Assembly: GCA_023014335.1 (NCBI GenBank)
Contig: JAECYW010000010.1
Coordinates: 1,364,001-1,428,000, forward strand
Origin: Galerina marginata
Taxonomy: Eukaryota > Basidiomycota > Agaricomycetes > Agaricales > Galerinaceae
DNA length: 64,000 nt
Direction: 5' to 3'
Part shown: positions 10,911 through 21,157 of the stretch, piece after piece
Layout of the letters: each line of letters starts with the position of its first letter
Position numbering within the stretch: position 1 is the first letter of the stretch
Translations under genes and position numbers: made by a program
Notes under the pieces: generated by a model
The model's database searches: none
What the model was told of the DNA's origin: nothing
The model's input: the letters and a program-made list of their open reading frames with translations, nothing else

Positions 10911-12353
10911 TTAAGAAAAGTCAATCATCGTATTCACTGCCTTCTCAGCAAACCATGCCTTTTCTTCTTCTGTGAGTGGGCCGCCACCATTGACGCTCAC
11001 GGAAAGCAAACCTTCGCCGTACTGATTGGCTGTCCGAACTTCAACCAGTTGCTGCAATGATTTTCGAGAAAAGTTTGGACAATGGGAAATGTTGATGGAC
11101 GACAACTGGGGGGCTGGAAAAGACGGCCAGTGCGAAATGGGTTCATTCGCAGATGATTTATTTTTAGACGCGAGCCACAAGAGAAATTCGTCGTTGAGTG
11201 ATGGGCAAGACAGGAAGGTAATTTCGTTGCCGCCCCAGGTCTTCACTATGTTCTGTAAACTTTGACTGTCATCATCATCGACGATGCCCTCGAGTGTTAA
11301 AAAGTCACCACCCGGGTTCCTTTTGAAATATGGAACTTTGCAGTTTGTAAATGAAAGAGATTCTTGGACCTCAAGGTCCGTGATGGCGATGAGTTGGGCA
11401 ATAAAATCTTTGGAGACATGATTAAAGTGCAAGTTGCTAGAGAGAAAAAAGACATCCTCAGGGCGTGGATCAGAATAGTTAGGGGGGTGATCGATGGAAA
11501 GATCAGAAAGGTAGAGGGACGTAAACGCCTCCTCCATCATTTCTAGATAAGACATAAACTGTGGTAAGCAGTAAGAGCCCTGCTTAGGGAACGTGAATTG
11601 GGTGAGTTGGAGTGACATGTATTTGGCGCCCCTGAATTCCATCAACCACTCGGGGTCTGAAAAACGAGCGAGAAAGAAAAACCAAAATCCTGTCAACCAT
11701 AGGGTCTCCAGCATCGGGAATGAATTGTATAATTCCATGGTGTGGCTGGATGCGTCAATTAGTTCGATATCATCGACGCGAGAATCGAGGGTCAAATCTT
11801 CGAGGAGAGGCATTTCTTGGGAGAGGAAAATATTTGGAGGTGGTAGGGATGAAGAGTATGCGAGATGGTAAATAATGAATTTGCACCGTTGAATGTGAGG
11901 CTTGAGGGCTTGGGTAATAGCGAAGACGCGGGCGCTCTCAAGTGCCCGATCCACGTCCTGAACAATAGATGTGCTGTTGAAAATAAAAACCTCAATTCCT
12001 TCGAGATTTTTGGACCACGAGAAAGCATTGAGAAATGGGGTGGGGTCCTTGGCGACGTCGAAGACAACACGATGCCAATATTCTGGAATATCAACAATGA
12101 TATCATGCCAGACTTGACATACACCCGCCACATTGAACGGAAAGATAAGATTCGCGTGCAGGTCTTTCTCTATCCAGGGCATTCGTTGGCCATATGCAGG
12201 AACATCCGAGTCGTAATAAAGCGAACGACCAATTTTCCAATGTTCTTGGATTGGAAAGTCGGAATAGATAAACCGGCCGGTAATGGCTAACACGAACTTG
12301 AGAATTGAAGTATGCAACTCGATTGGTAAGTTTTTGAGATGTGATGACTCCAT
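10911..12353 (-). CDS. F-box protein, family A copy 1
   Basis: Single-exon gene, 480 residues. The start is set at the ATG at 12353 (MESSHLKNLPIELHTSILKF), because the upstream part of the frame has no ATG. The same start context occurs in the two sister copies. Residues 8-20 (NLPIELHTSILKF) and the later GVCQVWHDIIVDIPEYWHRV form an F-box-like domain typical of agaric proteins. The C-terminal half has loose leucine-rich repeats (LSFTNCKVP, ITFLSCPSLND, LSSINISHCPNFS), ending in LTEEEKAWFAEKAVNTMIDFS-type helix. Expected role: Skp1-binding substrate adaptor of an SCF ubiquitin ligase. It looks intact, and is the reference for judging damage in copy 2. Confidence 0.8.
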   Translation of the reverse strand: MESSHLKNLPIELHTSILKFVLAITGRFIYSDFPIQEHWKIGRSLYYDSDVPAYGQRMPWIEKDLHANLIFPFNVAGVCQVWHDIIVDIPEYWHRVVFDVAKDPTPFLNAFSWSKNLEGIEVFIFNSTSIVQDVDRALESARVFAITQALKPHIQRCKFIIYHLAYSSSLPPPNIFLSQEMPLLEDLTLDSRVDDIELIDASSHTMELYNSFPMLETLWLTGFWFFFLARFSDPEWLMEFRGAKYMSLQLTQFTFPKQGSYCLPQFMSYLEMMEEAFTSLYLSDLSIDHPPNYSDPRPEDVFFLSSNLHFNHVSKDFIAQLIAITDLEVQESLSFTNCKVPYFKRNPGGDFLTLEGIVDDDDSQSLQNIVKTWGGNEITFLSCPSLNDEFLLWLASKNKSSANEPISHWPSFPAPQLSSINISHCPNFSRKSLQQLVEVRTANQYGEGLLSVSVNGGGPLTEEEKAWFAEKAVNTMIDFS

Positions 12354-12901
12354 ATTGTGCCGCTGACGGTGATGATTGGTGGTAGGGGACCGGGGGGTAG
12401 GCTCTAATTTCAATATCGAGAGCAGAGTTGATAAGTGATGGGTGGTATTAGTAATCGGGCAATAAAATCAATTCTCGGGAGTCGGGTACCTCCTTTCCAG
12501 CTAAACGTTGGCTAAACGCGACACTTAGATATTCTACTCACCGCTGCCCTCTCATGAACATGATTGTGAAGTCGTTATTGATTGGATGATGCCGACCTCT
12601 TACCTTTTTACAGCGTCTCGTTTAAACCAGCTTGACGCATCGGGGATCGAGATGCTCCCGGGACCTGGACCAGCCTAAGAGGTATCAATCTACTGCGAAG
12701 ACAAGAAATTGAGGTTTGTTGACCTTTTCACAAGGGGTTAGACCCAAGGAATTGATGACATTGTAAATAGTAAAAGTTAATTTTCGAGGGAGCTATCAAA
12801 GTTCTACTTATAAGTCCCAAACCGGAATGGAAAAGGAACCTATGTAGATCAAGAAAAGTGAACCGTCGTATTCTTTGCCTTATCCGTAAACACTGGTATT
12901 T

Positions 12902-14293
12902 TCATCTTCTGTACATACACCGACCATCGACGATCACAAAACGCAGGGCTTCGTCATACCGAACAACTTTCCTGACTTCAACCAGCTGCTGCAGTGATTT
13001 TTGGAAAAAGCTTGGACAGTCGGAAATCGTGAGGAACGTTAACAGATGGGCTGGGAAACATGGGTGTTGCAAAACGCGTCCATCCGCAGGTAATTTTGTT
13101 TCAGACGCGAGCCACAAGAGAAAATTGTCGTTGAGTGATGGGCAAGACCGGAAAGTAATTTCATGGCCGCCCCAGGTCTTCACTATGTTGCGTAGACTGT
13201 TGCTGTTGTCATCATCGATGATGCCCTCTAGCGTTAACAAGTCACCACCCGGGTTCCTTCTGAAATATGGGACTTCGCAGTTTGTAAATGAAAGGGATTC
13301 TGTGACCTCAGGGTCTGTGATGGCAATGAGTTGGGCAATAAAATCTTTGGAGACGTGATTAAAGTGCATGTCGCTGGAGAGAAAAAAGACATCCTCGAGG
13401 CGTGGATCAGATTCATCAGAATAGTCATGAGGGTATTCGAGGGAAAGATCGGAAAGGTATGTAAATGCATCCTCCATCATTTCCAGATAAGACATAAACT
13501 GGGGTAAGCAGTAAGAGCCATGCTTAGGGAACGTGAATTGGGTGAGTTGGAGTAACATGTATTTTGCGCCCCTGAATTCCATCAACCACACGGGGTCTGA
13601 AAGACGAGCGAGAAAGAAAAACCAGAATCCTGTCAACCATAGGGTCTTCAGCATTGGGAATGAATTGTATAATTCCATGGTGTAGCTGGGTGCGTCCACT
13701 AGTCCGATATCATCTACGCGAGAATCGAGGGTCAAATCTTCGAGGAGAGGCATTTCTTGGGAGAGGAAAATATTTGGCGGTGGTAGGGATGAAGAGTATG
13801 TGAGATGGTAAATGATGAATTTGCACCGTTGAATGTGAGGCTTGAGGGCTTGGGTAATAGCGAAGACGCGTGCGCTCTCAAGTGCCCGATCCACGTCCTG
13901 AACAATAGATGCGCTGTTGAAAATGAAAACCTCAATGCCCTCGAGATTTTTGGACCACGAGAAAGCATTGAAAAATGGGGTGGGGTCCTTGGTGACGTCG
14001 AAGACAACACGTTGCCAATATTCCGGAATTCCAACGACGATATCACGCCAAAGTTGACATACATCTGCCACATTGAATGGAAAGATAAGATTTTCGTGCA
14101 GGTCCTTCTCTATCCAGGGTATTCGTCGACCATACGCAGGAAGATCAGAGTGGTAATAAAGTGAACGACCAATTTTCCAATATTTTTGGATTGGAAAGGT
14201 GGAATAGATGGACCGGGCGGTAATGGCTAACAGGAATTTGAGAATTGAAGTATGCAACTCGATTGGTAGATTTATGAGACGAGATGACTCCAT
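12902..14293 (-). CDS. F-box protein, family A copy 2, C-terminally truncated
   Basis: Single exon, 463 residues, starting MESSRLINLPIELHTSILKF at 14293. It is highly similar to copy 1 through the F-box and leucine-rich part. Near the end the frame shifts: after FVIVDG the sequence reads RCMYRR and stops at 12902. In copies 1 and 3 this is the conserved LTEEEKAWFA helix and about 20 more residues. The nucleotide sequence that once encoded this helix is still present downstream (about 12850-12905), with base changes and a small indel. The protein may still fold, as the F-box and most repeats are complete, or the gene may be on the way to becoming a pseudogene. Confidence 0.72.
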   Translation of the reverse strand: MESSRLINLPIELHTSILKFLLAITARSIYSTFPIQKYWKIGRSLYYHSDLPAYGRRIPWIEKDLHENLIFPFNVADVCQLWRDIVVGIPEYWQRVVFDVTKDPTPFFNAFSWSKNLEGIEVFIFNSASIVQDVDRALESARVFAITQALKPHIQRCKFIIYHLTYSSSLPPPNIFLSQEMPLLEDLTLDSRVDDIGLVDAPSYTMELYNSFPMLKTLWLTGFWFFFLARLSDPVWLMEFRGAKYMLLQLTQFTFPKHGSYCLPQFMSYLEMMEDAFTYLSDLSLEYPHDYSDESDPRLEDVFFLSSDMHFNHVSKDFIAQLIAITDPEVTESLSFTNCEVPYFRRNPGGDLLTLEGIIDDDNSNSLRNIVKTWGGHEITFRSCPSLNDNFLLWLASETKLPADGRVLQHPCFPAHLLTFLTISDCPSFFQKSLQQLVEVRKVVRYDEALRFVIVDGRCMYRR

Positions 14294-14388
14294 ATTGCGC
14301 CGCTGACGGTGGTGATTAGTGGTGGGGATCGACCATGAAGATCCAAAGCAGTGCTTACATCAGTGACAGGTGCTGCCACTCGACCCAT

Positions 14389-14685
14389 CTATGATTTCCT
14401 CCAAACACAGGGTCCATTCAGAACCTCGCCCATCCATTTAATCGTCGGGTCTACTTCACCCAACGGCCTCTTTTTCAATTTCTCTTCGTCATTATCCGTA
14501 TCAAGAACGATCACAAGCGGATGGTATCCGGTGTCGGGCACATATCCAGTGTCAATGCGTATGTATGAGCTCCGGTCAAGGTAATCGACCATCGTAGCGA
14601 TTGCCGCGTTCACTTTGTCTTCGCCGACCGCCTTGGCAACTTTAGCGATGACGATTTCATAACCTTTGATATACTGGTCGGCCAT
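14389..14685 (-). CDS. Small hypothetical protein, 98 residues
   Basis: Open frame from MADQYIKGYEIVIAKVAKAV to VWRKS. The start sits in an excellent eukaryotic context (ACCATGG) right after a pyrimidine-rich stretch ending CAG, which could be a leader intron acceptor. The product is acidic, soluble, without signal peptide or membrane helix; it has an amphipathic N-terminal helix and a central IRIDTGYVPDTGYHPLVIVL strand-like segment. I do not recognise the family. It lies exactly where the F-box unit 2 homology stops and before the hAT remnant, so it could have arrived with an insertion or be older sequence into which the units expanded. Confidence 0.45.
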   Translation of the reverse strand: MADQYIKGYEIVIAKVAKAVGEDKVNAAIATMVDYLDRSSYIRIDTGYVPDTGYHPLVIVLDTDNDEEKLKKRPLGEVDPTIKWMGEVLNGPCVWRKS

Positions 14686-15223
14686 GGTTGCTGGAAAAAA
14701 TTAAAGGGTATACTCTAGAAGAGTTGTGAGGTTTGGCTAGGTATTATCAACGAGCCGGCAAACGCCGTCAGCCATACTTCCCCATTCACTCGCAACTGTT
14801 TATTCCCTCTTTGCCTTGCTATGCACCGTCATAAGACTTAACCGCGTCAAGCAAACCTGCCTACATGCGTTGGCCAGCCATCCGCATCTCTCGTAGCGCC
14901 TCCGACTGGCGACCTCAACAATTTTTTTCCTGCGGCGTTTGGACAAACCCGCAACAGAGTTAGCTGGACCCTCGCACCTCGTCCATTCGAGTTTGTCGGT
15001 GCGATATCGACTTGCAAGGTGCGCGAATGTCCTCGACAGCACCATGCGGGCAAACCAAACTGTTACAAGCAATGAAGGTGAGGAATAACTTCTTCTAAAA
15101 TTCGAAAATTCGCTTACGTCGTATATATAGCGACTTCACCCGCCGCCCGCCCACTGGATCCCAGACCGTCGGCATTCAACGCTCCCGCATGTGCAGCCGT
15201 CACGTCGATTTGAGGTTACGAAG

Positions 15224-15636
15224 CCTTTCGAATTTAATATTAACACAGATCCTGAGCATGTTACTGATGGCTTCGCATGGTGGCACGAACGGAAACATAC
15301 CTTCCCTCGGCTTCACTGAATGGCTATAGATTATTTACCCATTCCTGGTGCGTCGTTATTTTTATTCTGACCTTTGTATTTTGTTTCTAACAATATTACT
15401 AGCTACCTCTGTTGATGTCGAGCGGATATTCAGCCATGGTCGCCTCCTTCTCTCCCATGTTTGCAACTACTTGCCAGTTCAATCCACATGCGCCTTCATG
15501 TGCTTAGGAGTTTGGACTCTGGAGTCTTCTCGGTTACGTTAATGATGATGACGTGAAGGCTGTTGTCACCTTGCCAGATTTACGGGAAGACGAGGAAGAG
15601 GAAGAGCTCCAGTTGGACTGGGACAGGATCAATTAG
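15224..15636 (+). mobile_element. hAT-family transposase remnant (C-terminal dimerisation region)
   Basis: Three pieces read as the end of a hAT transposase: HVTDGFAWWHERKHTFPRLH, then after a possible intron TSVDVERIFSHGRLLLSHV, then DDDVKAVVTLPDL followed by an acidic tail. Intact elements read WW(H/E)..., AT(S)S(V/A)xVERxFSxGRxL and a closing acidic segment in this order. Here a TGA stop follows FPRLH and a frameshift precedes DDDVKAVV, so the copy is dead. No N-terminal part, zinc finger or terminal inverted repeats were found in the adjoining bases (about 14690-15220 and 15640-15830). Confidence 0.75.
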
Positions 15637-15748
15637 AATTTACAGTATAAATTCGTGGTTTATTCCAATGCACAGGCTTTACAGAGGCAAATGTCTCTTA
15701 AAATTTTCTCAATTTACTGAAGCAAAGTTAACGAGAGGCTTCTTGAAA

Positions 15749-15766
15749 CCCCCCCCCCCCCCCCCC
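15749..15766. repeat. Homopolymer of 18 C
   Basis: An uninterrupted run of C just before the third F-box unit. Such runs are prone to length error in sequencing, so its exact length should not be trusted. No function suggested. Confidence 0.9.
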
Positions 15767-16006
15767 GGTAAACCAGTCCTAGCATTTACCTGCATAACCC
15801 GACCGACCTGTTAAAACCCCCATGGATGTGGACCTCCGAACGCAACGTGAAGTCATTACTGATTGTATAGCATATGTAGTAAACAGGGTGAGTTAAGTAG
15901 ATTTCAAGAGCACTGTCAAACTACATATATATAAGTCCAATTAACATTCACATTGCAGCTGGCTGTCCAGTGTAAGGCAAAATAGGTAACAGAAAAGAAA
16001 CCCAGA

Positions 16007-17452
16007 TTAAGAAAAGTGAATAATCATATTCTCTGCCTTATCCGCGAACCATGCTTTTTCTTCTTCTGTAAGTGCACCCTGACCATTGACGCTCACGGAA
16101 AGCAGACCATCTTCACCGTTGTCATCGGCTTTTCTGACTTCAACCAGACGCTGCAGTGACTTTCGAGAAAAGTTTGGACAATTGGAAATTGAGAGGGACG
16201 ACAACTGGGGGGCTGGGAACCATGGGTATTGCAAAACGCGTATATTCGCAGTTAATTTGGTTTGAGATGCGAGCCACAAGAGAAATTTGTCGTTGAATGA
16301 TGGGCAAGACCGGACGATAATTTCGTTGCCACCCCAGGCCTTGACTATGTTGCGTAAACTTTGGCTGCGGTCGTCGTCGATGATGGTCTCGAGCATTAAA
16401 CAGTCACCACCCGGGTCCCTTTTGAAAGATGGGATTTCGCAGTTTGTAAATGAAAGAATTTCTGTGACTCTAAGGTCTGCGATGGCGATGAGTTGGGTGA
16501 TAAAATCTTTGGAGACATGATTAAAGTGCATGTTGCTGGAGAGCGAAAAGACAGCCCCGGGGCGTGTATCAGAGTAGTCAGGAGTGTATGCGAGAGAAAG
16601 GTCAGAAAAGTAGACGGATGTAACTGCCTCCCCCATCCTCACTAGATGTGAGATAAACAGGGGTAAGCCATAAGGGCCGTGTTCAGGGAACGTGAATTGG
16701 GCAAGGTGAAGTGCCATGTTTTCTGCGCCTCTGAATTCCATCAACCACACAGGGTCTGAAAGACCAGCGAGGGAGAAAAACCAAAATCCTGTCAACCATA
16801 GGGTCTTCAGCATCGGGAATGAATTGTATATTTCCATGGCGTGGCTAGGCCCGTCAACTAGATCGATATCATCAACGCGAGAATCGAGGGTCAAATCTTC
16901 GAGGAGAGGCATTTCTTGGGAGAGGAAAATATTTGGGGGTGGTAGGGATGAAGAATATGCGAGATGGTAAATGATGAATTTGCACCGTTGAATGTGAGGC
17001 TTGAGGGCTTCGGTAATAGCGGTGACGCGTGCACTCTCAAGAGTCTTATCCACATCCTGGACAATGGACGTGCTGTTGAAAATAAAAACCTCAATTCCCT
17101 CGAGATTTTTGGACCAGGAAAAAGCATTGAGAAATTGGGTGGGATCCTTGGCGACGTCGAAGACAACACGACTCCAATATTCCGGGATTTCAACAAGGAT
17201 ATCATGCCAGACTTGACATACACCCGCCAAATTGAACGGAAAGATGAGATTTGCGTGCAGGTCCTCCTCTATCCAGGGCATTCGTCGGCCATATGCAGGA
17301 ACATCCGAGTCGTAATAAAGCAAACGACCAATTTTCCAATGTTCTTGGATTGGCAAGTTGGAAGTGATCAACCGGCGGGTAATGGCTAACGAGAGCTTGA
17401 GAATTGAAGTATGCAACTCGATTGGTAGGTTTGTGAACTGAGGTGAGTCCAT
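16007..17452 (-). CDS. F-box protein, family A copy 3
   Basis: Single exon, 481 residues, starting MDSPQFTNLPIELHTSILKL at 17452. It aligns along its whole length with copy 1, including the C-terminal LTEEEKAWFADKAENMIIHFS-like helix lost in copy 2. F-box-like region in the first 100 residues (NLPIELHTSILKL ... VCQVWHDILVEIPEYWSRVV), leucine-rich region after that. It is more diverged from copies 1 and 2 in the middle (GLPLFISHLVRMGEAVTSVY), suggesting an older duplication. Expected role: SCF substrate adaptor; the substrate is unknown. Confidence 0.8.
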   Translation of the reverse strand: MDSPQFTNLPIELHTSILKLSLAITRRLITSNLPIQEHWKIGRLLYYDSDVPAYGRRMPWIEEDLHANLIFPFNLAGVCQVWHDILVEIPEYWSRVVFDVAKDPTQFLNAFSWSKNLEGIEVFIFNSTSIVQDVDKTLESARVTAITEALKPHIQRCKFIIYHLAYSSSLPPPNIFLSQEMPLLEDLTLDSRVDDIDLVDGPSHAMEIYNSFPMLKTLWLTGFWFFSLAGLSDPVWLMEFRGAENMALHLAQFTFPEHGPYGLPLFISHLVRMGEAVTSVYFSDLSLAYTPDYSDTRPGAVFSLSSNMHFNHVSKDFITQLIAIADLRVTEILSFTNCEIPSFKRDPGGDCLMLETIIDDDRSQSLRNIVKAWGGNEIIVRSCPSFNDKFLLWLASQTKLTANIRVLQYPWFPAPQLSSLSISNCPNFSRKSLQRLVEVRKADDNGEDGLLSVSVNGQGALTEEEKAWFADKAENMIIHFS

Positions 17453-19140
17453 ATTGTGTCGCTGATGATGGTGATTACCGGTGGGTATATAGGCAACGAG
17501 TTGGGTGTAGAGGAGAGAGTTGGATCAATTTTTTTGGTAGGGCATACAAGTCTCGGGAGTCGGGAACCTGCTTGCCGACACATCAACAGATCCAACAAGA
17601 TCCAACAGCCCTTCATACCCTCATCGCTGCCTCTCATGAACACGAACGTGAAGGCACTGTTGCTTGGATATTGTCAACGTCGAGATCGTAACAAGGCAGC
17701 CAACGGGCTTTGAAAGTGCCTTCTTCTCATGAATCTTGGTTTGTTCGACTTAGGCGCCTCGTTTTCGAATTCCCGTCCTCGTATTTATCCTCCACCTGAC
17801 TTCGGAATGTCTCGACGTAGGTGTATACCTTCGCCCACACTCTCCTGACCAAATTTCGAGGATTGGGCTGCATAAGAGCAACTTAGCGCCAGTCATTACT
17901 CTGCTGCCATGCAGTCTGCACACAAAACCCTGTCGTGTGCTGTGCCTAGTTGGACTGTCATGTACGTTACTAGCCGCCTTAGCCTGCAGGTCGCCGAGTG
18001 GACAAAGCTACGGATCTGCAGCTGGAGGTCAGTTTTGTCGCATATTGTCTACTTATCTTGTTTCTTTCCAGCCCGCCCGCCTTAACTGGCGCAGTCCACG
18101 ACCCCAACGTCACTGGCTGCCGCTGCTGTTCCTGCCCCAGCCAAAGCATACATCTCGGAAAGCACAGTCGAGCCTGGAGTACTGGAGCCTGGTTTATGCA
18201 CGTGGTCGGACAATCTGGGCTTGGATGAAAAATTGAAAGGTTGTCAGGATATTTCGTCAGCTTGTCATATGTCTGCTGTGATGATACATTGTGATGATTC
18301 ATGATCCTCGTCGCAGCCTCTCGAGCAGGTGCTGCATTATTGAGATCAGTACCTTGGTGAAATTGAAGTGAAACGCGCGTAGGAGTCTTGAGAGAAGTGT
18401 GACGATTTTCGACGTCGTCTATCTGTGCAGCTGGGCCTCCACCTTCACAAGAATCACCACATTGGCATCGTCATCTTAGCTACCTCCAGCACACACATGG
18501 CCCACATTCGAACGGGTTGGTTGTCCCAAGTATTCCCTAGATCTGCTGCTGACTCCCGGCATACGATGGGCAATGTACCGAGTGCGCCGGCACCGAGGTG
18601 GAAGGAAACTCGCTGGGGCTGACCCAGCTGCAGGCACCATAGTAAATTGGGTTGGAAAGTACAACCCATCATTTTCTACATTTTTCGTGTGTGCTAGGCT
18701 GCGCTCTATTGGATTGCAAGTCGAGAAATACAGTCCTGTTTGTTTGAGCGCTTATTGACACACCTGGCGGCGCCTATTAGTAATATCGTGGGACCCCACA
18801 ATCCAGACAATAGTGGAACGTTGCAAATACTTGGCTTAAAATTTTGCACGCAAAGAAATTATTGCCCAGTTCCTAATGAGCTTTGACTTTGGTTGTCTCG
18901 TCTCGCCTTCTGGAGAGATTTATTGCTTTGGAGTTATCAACGTGCTAATCAAGTGGGAACGTCTCTGCCGGATTCAGGAAGGTTAATACAATAATAATTG
19001 ATAGATCGTGATAAAATTATAGGGGTACGACATCAGTTATTGAGCAAAACTGTAGAGGAATTGCGAAGGTTACTCGAGTACTAGATGTGTATAACATAAT
19101 GGACCAAACGATAGCCTGCAATAATTCCGGCCTGAGTTAC
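17453..19140. other. Long intergenic stretch without a supported gene
   Basis: The first 200 bases belong to the third F-box unit and its promoter. Around 17910-18230 (+) a spliced reading is possible: an ATG at 17910 and a 44-nt GTCAGT..TTCCAG intron near 18030-18073. The product would be short and unlike anything I know. Bases 18780-19140 are AT-rich with no long frame. I see no transposon ends and no RNA gene. Confidence 0.4.
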
Positions 19141-20847
19141 TCAGAAATTGGAGCAAACACATGCCTTGGGTAGTTTATATCTTCCAAAGTTATCACCAGC
19201 ACTTTGCCAATGGCTATGATAACTTCCGGAGGGATCTGCAATCTCAAAGGAGGAAATATCCCGGTGCTGTGTATGTATCGCGGCCAGAAGGGTTGATTTG
19301 CGTATCTCCTGGAATGAATCACCTTGCAAGAAATGACGTGATACCAAGGACAGGTCTTTGACGCATCGGAAAAACCTGAGCCATGAAAGAACATAGTCAG
19401 CCTGGTTGGTGATCTCGTTCACATCACAAATGAAGAATGGTATTTCAAGATTTAAGCGAGACACCCTGTCAAATTTCTTCAACAAATTTTCCTCCTCTTC
19501 GGTGTTTTGCACCTGTAAGCGGGGAAGGATGGGTGTTGCAATGGCAAATATGCAGGTAGTAATAACCGGTTCGATCTTCTGTTCGGTAAAACGCGTGTTG
19601 AGGGTGGAGAGCTTTGTTGCAATGGCCATGTAATCGAGGTTAGCTTGAAAGATAAAACTGTCGTTGCGAAAGTTGAAGTCGATGGTAATGTTTACGAATT
19701 TTAAGTTGGGGCATGATATTGGTTGGGTGAAAAAATAAACTGCTTGATCCAGAGAGCCAGTGAATGAATCGAGATGAGCGAGGTTGTGTCGTCCTCGCGG
19801 CCATGCGATCGCAGGGAAAATGCCCTCTTGTTTCGCCCCAAAAGCTACCTTCCGCAAAACTGGGAAGAGGGGCAGGCCCTCCACCACCGCGGAAAGCGAG
19901 TCATAATACCAGAATGCGAATTTGAGCTCTTCCAACTTGGGAAGTACGGCGATTATTCGTGGAAAAATATAGTGACGAAATTCATCAGCGGGTATAGCAC
20001 GGGGTAAGGACAACGCCAGCTGGGTCACTAGCGAGGATTTGAGGACACCAAAAATCCACGGTGCATAAGGCGGGAGGAGGAGGAAGTCGGAACTGAGATC
20101 AACTTTCGTCAATCGGCTTTGCAATATCAATGGAGAACGCGAGAGTGGGATCGAGTTCAGGTCGGGTGTGTTCCTGTAGCTCCAACCATTTCCCTGCAGG
20201 CTATCGTCCGTTAGTGTCTCTAGAGGCCCTGGCGTGTTTTTGACGAACAATCGCCTTATGCTCCCACATGCGCGTGCCTTCGGGGATCCTAGGAGTTGGA
20301 ATCTGTAGTTCGTTTGGAAGGCTATGGGATGGGAATGCAGCACCTGAAGAGAGGTACAAGACCTCTGCATAATGTTATCCAATAATTCAAAAAATGCAGC
20401 CATGAACTCATGTACAATGTCGGATTGCAAAGACCACTGGGTTCCCATGGAATAGAACGCGATGCATACAGTCCCAACAGAGGAAAGTCGAGAGATGAGG
20501 TTGTTGACGCGACGGATGTCCCGTACCAAGATGGATATCGGAGATAAGGAAGTGGAAGTCCCCTTCAATTGCCAATGATCAGGAAAAATGCAGATCAACT
20601 GCTTGATCGAAACTAGCGAAGAGTTGATTGTTAGTGCAGTAACTTCATCCAAGCATCCTCCACGGCTGGGTCTTATAGTACAATATGTTTCTGGTTGAGG
20701 TAGCCCCTTTCTTGCCAGGTAAGCTGGTGCAGCCACGAAAGCGAGTCGTCGACCTAGGACCCCTACGTGGAGGATGTCTTGAGCATCCAAATCTTGAAAG
20801 ATCTTCCATAAGAGTTCCGTGGCTAAGTCGGTAAGAGTACGCGGCAT
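19141..20847 (-). CDS. F-box protein, family B member 1
   Basis: Single exon, 568 residues, starting MPRTLTDLATELLWKIFQDL. The F-box is in the first 45 residues (LATELLWKIFQDLDAQDILHVGVLGRRLAF). It is followed by the family's DEVTALTINSSLVSIKQL, a leucine-rich body (LTKVDLSSDFLLLPPYAPWI, SFTGSLDQAVYFFTQPISCPN), and a C-terminus with HWQSAGDNFGRY and a final CSNF. Layout and motif order match the members at 21158, 23715 and 41676, but this is the most diverged. Expected role: SCF adaptor. The closing Cys-Ser-Asn-Phe is discussed among the findings. Confidence 0.8.
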   Translation of the reverse strand: MPRTLTDLATELLWKIFQDLDAQDILHVGVLGRRLAFVAAPAYLARKGLPQPETYCTIRPSRGGCLDEVTALTINSSLVSIKQLICIFPDHWQLKGTSTSLSPISILVRDIRRVNNLISRLSSVGTVCIAFYSMGTQWSLQSDIVHEFMAAFFELLDNIMQRSCTSLQVLHSHPIAFQTNYRFQLLGSPKARACGSIRRLFVKNTPGPLETLTDDSLQGNGWSYRNTPDLNSIPLSRSPLILQSRLTKVDLSSDFLLLPPYAPWIFGVLKSSLVTQLALSLPRAIPADEFRHYIFPRIIAVLPKLEELKFAFWYYDSLSAVVEGLPLFPVLRKVAFGAKQEGIFPAIAWPRGRHNLAHLDSFTGSLDQAVYFFTQPISCPNLKFVNITIDFNFRNDSFIFQANLDYMAIATKLSTLNTRFTEQKIEPVITTCIFAIATPILPRLQVQNTEEEENLLKKFDRVSRLNLEIPFFICDVNEITNQADYVLSWLRFFRCVKDLSLVSRHFLQGDSFQEIRKSTLLAAIHTQHRDISSFEIADPSGSYHSHWQSAGDNFGRYKLPKACVCSNF

Positions 20848-21157
20848 TATTTCTTGTTGGAGGGCGGTTTACTTGGACGAGGAAGGGTGGGTGATTGGAA
20901 CATTACGGTGGCTGAGTTTTAGGTGTCGGTAGCTGCGGCGTTGGTTGTGGAAGCGATGAAGCTGACTCTGAGTGAACCTTCGTGAAGGTAAATATCTCAC
21001 ACTACGTCACAACAAATGTCAGGACTCAGTACCTTGAATAAATGTCAATGAACCTCGACTGAGGGTTAGAAATTAGAGCGACTGAGGACATAACTATCAA
21101 GTGCCATGCACAAATTTAATCCATTTATTTGTTGTTTGATAAAAGCGGCCAAACTAG

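Larger units (their letters stand above)
10590..17690. repeat. Tandem segmental triplication carrying F-box family A
   Basis: Three units of about 2 kb, all in the same orientation: about 10590-12600, 12635-14340 and 15830-17690. Each has an F-box gene and similar 3' flank (a gtccaa/gtcccaa motif followed about 80-130 bases later by aagaaaag just before the stop). Units 1 and 2 share a flank with gagatgctcc. Units 2 and 3 are separated by a small unknown gene and a hAT remnant. Similarity to unit 1 breaks off abruptly near 14330, just before the unknown gene. Confidence 0.8.

Noticed and set aside
11865..12290. Plus-strand open frames of 119-141 codons, similar to one another, antisense to all three F-box family A genes (also 13805-14164 and 16964-17389)
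   Set aside because: Their similarity follows from the similarity of the sense genes. They show no domain and are shadows of codon use on the other strand.
17910..18240. Possible two-exon small gene on the plus strand
   Set aside because: One good intron exists, but the predicted product of about 90 residues has no recognisable feature and alternative frames fit as well.
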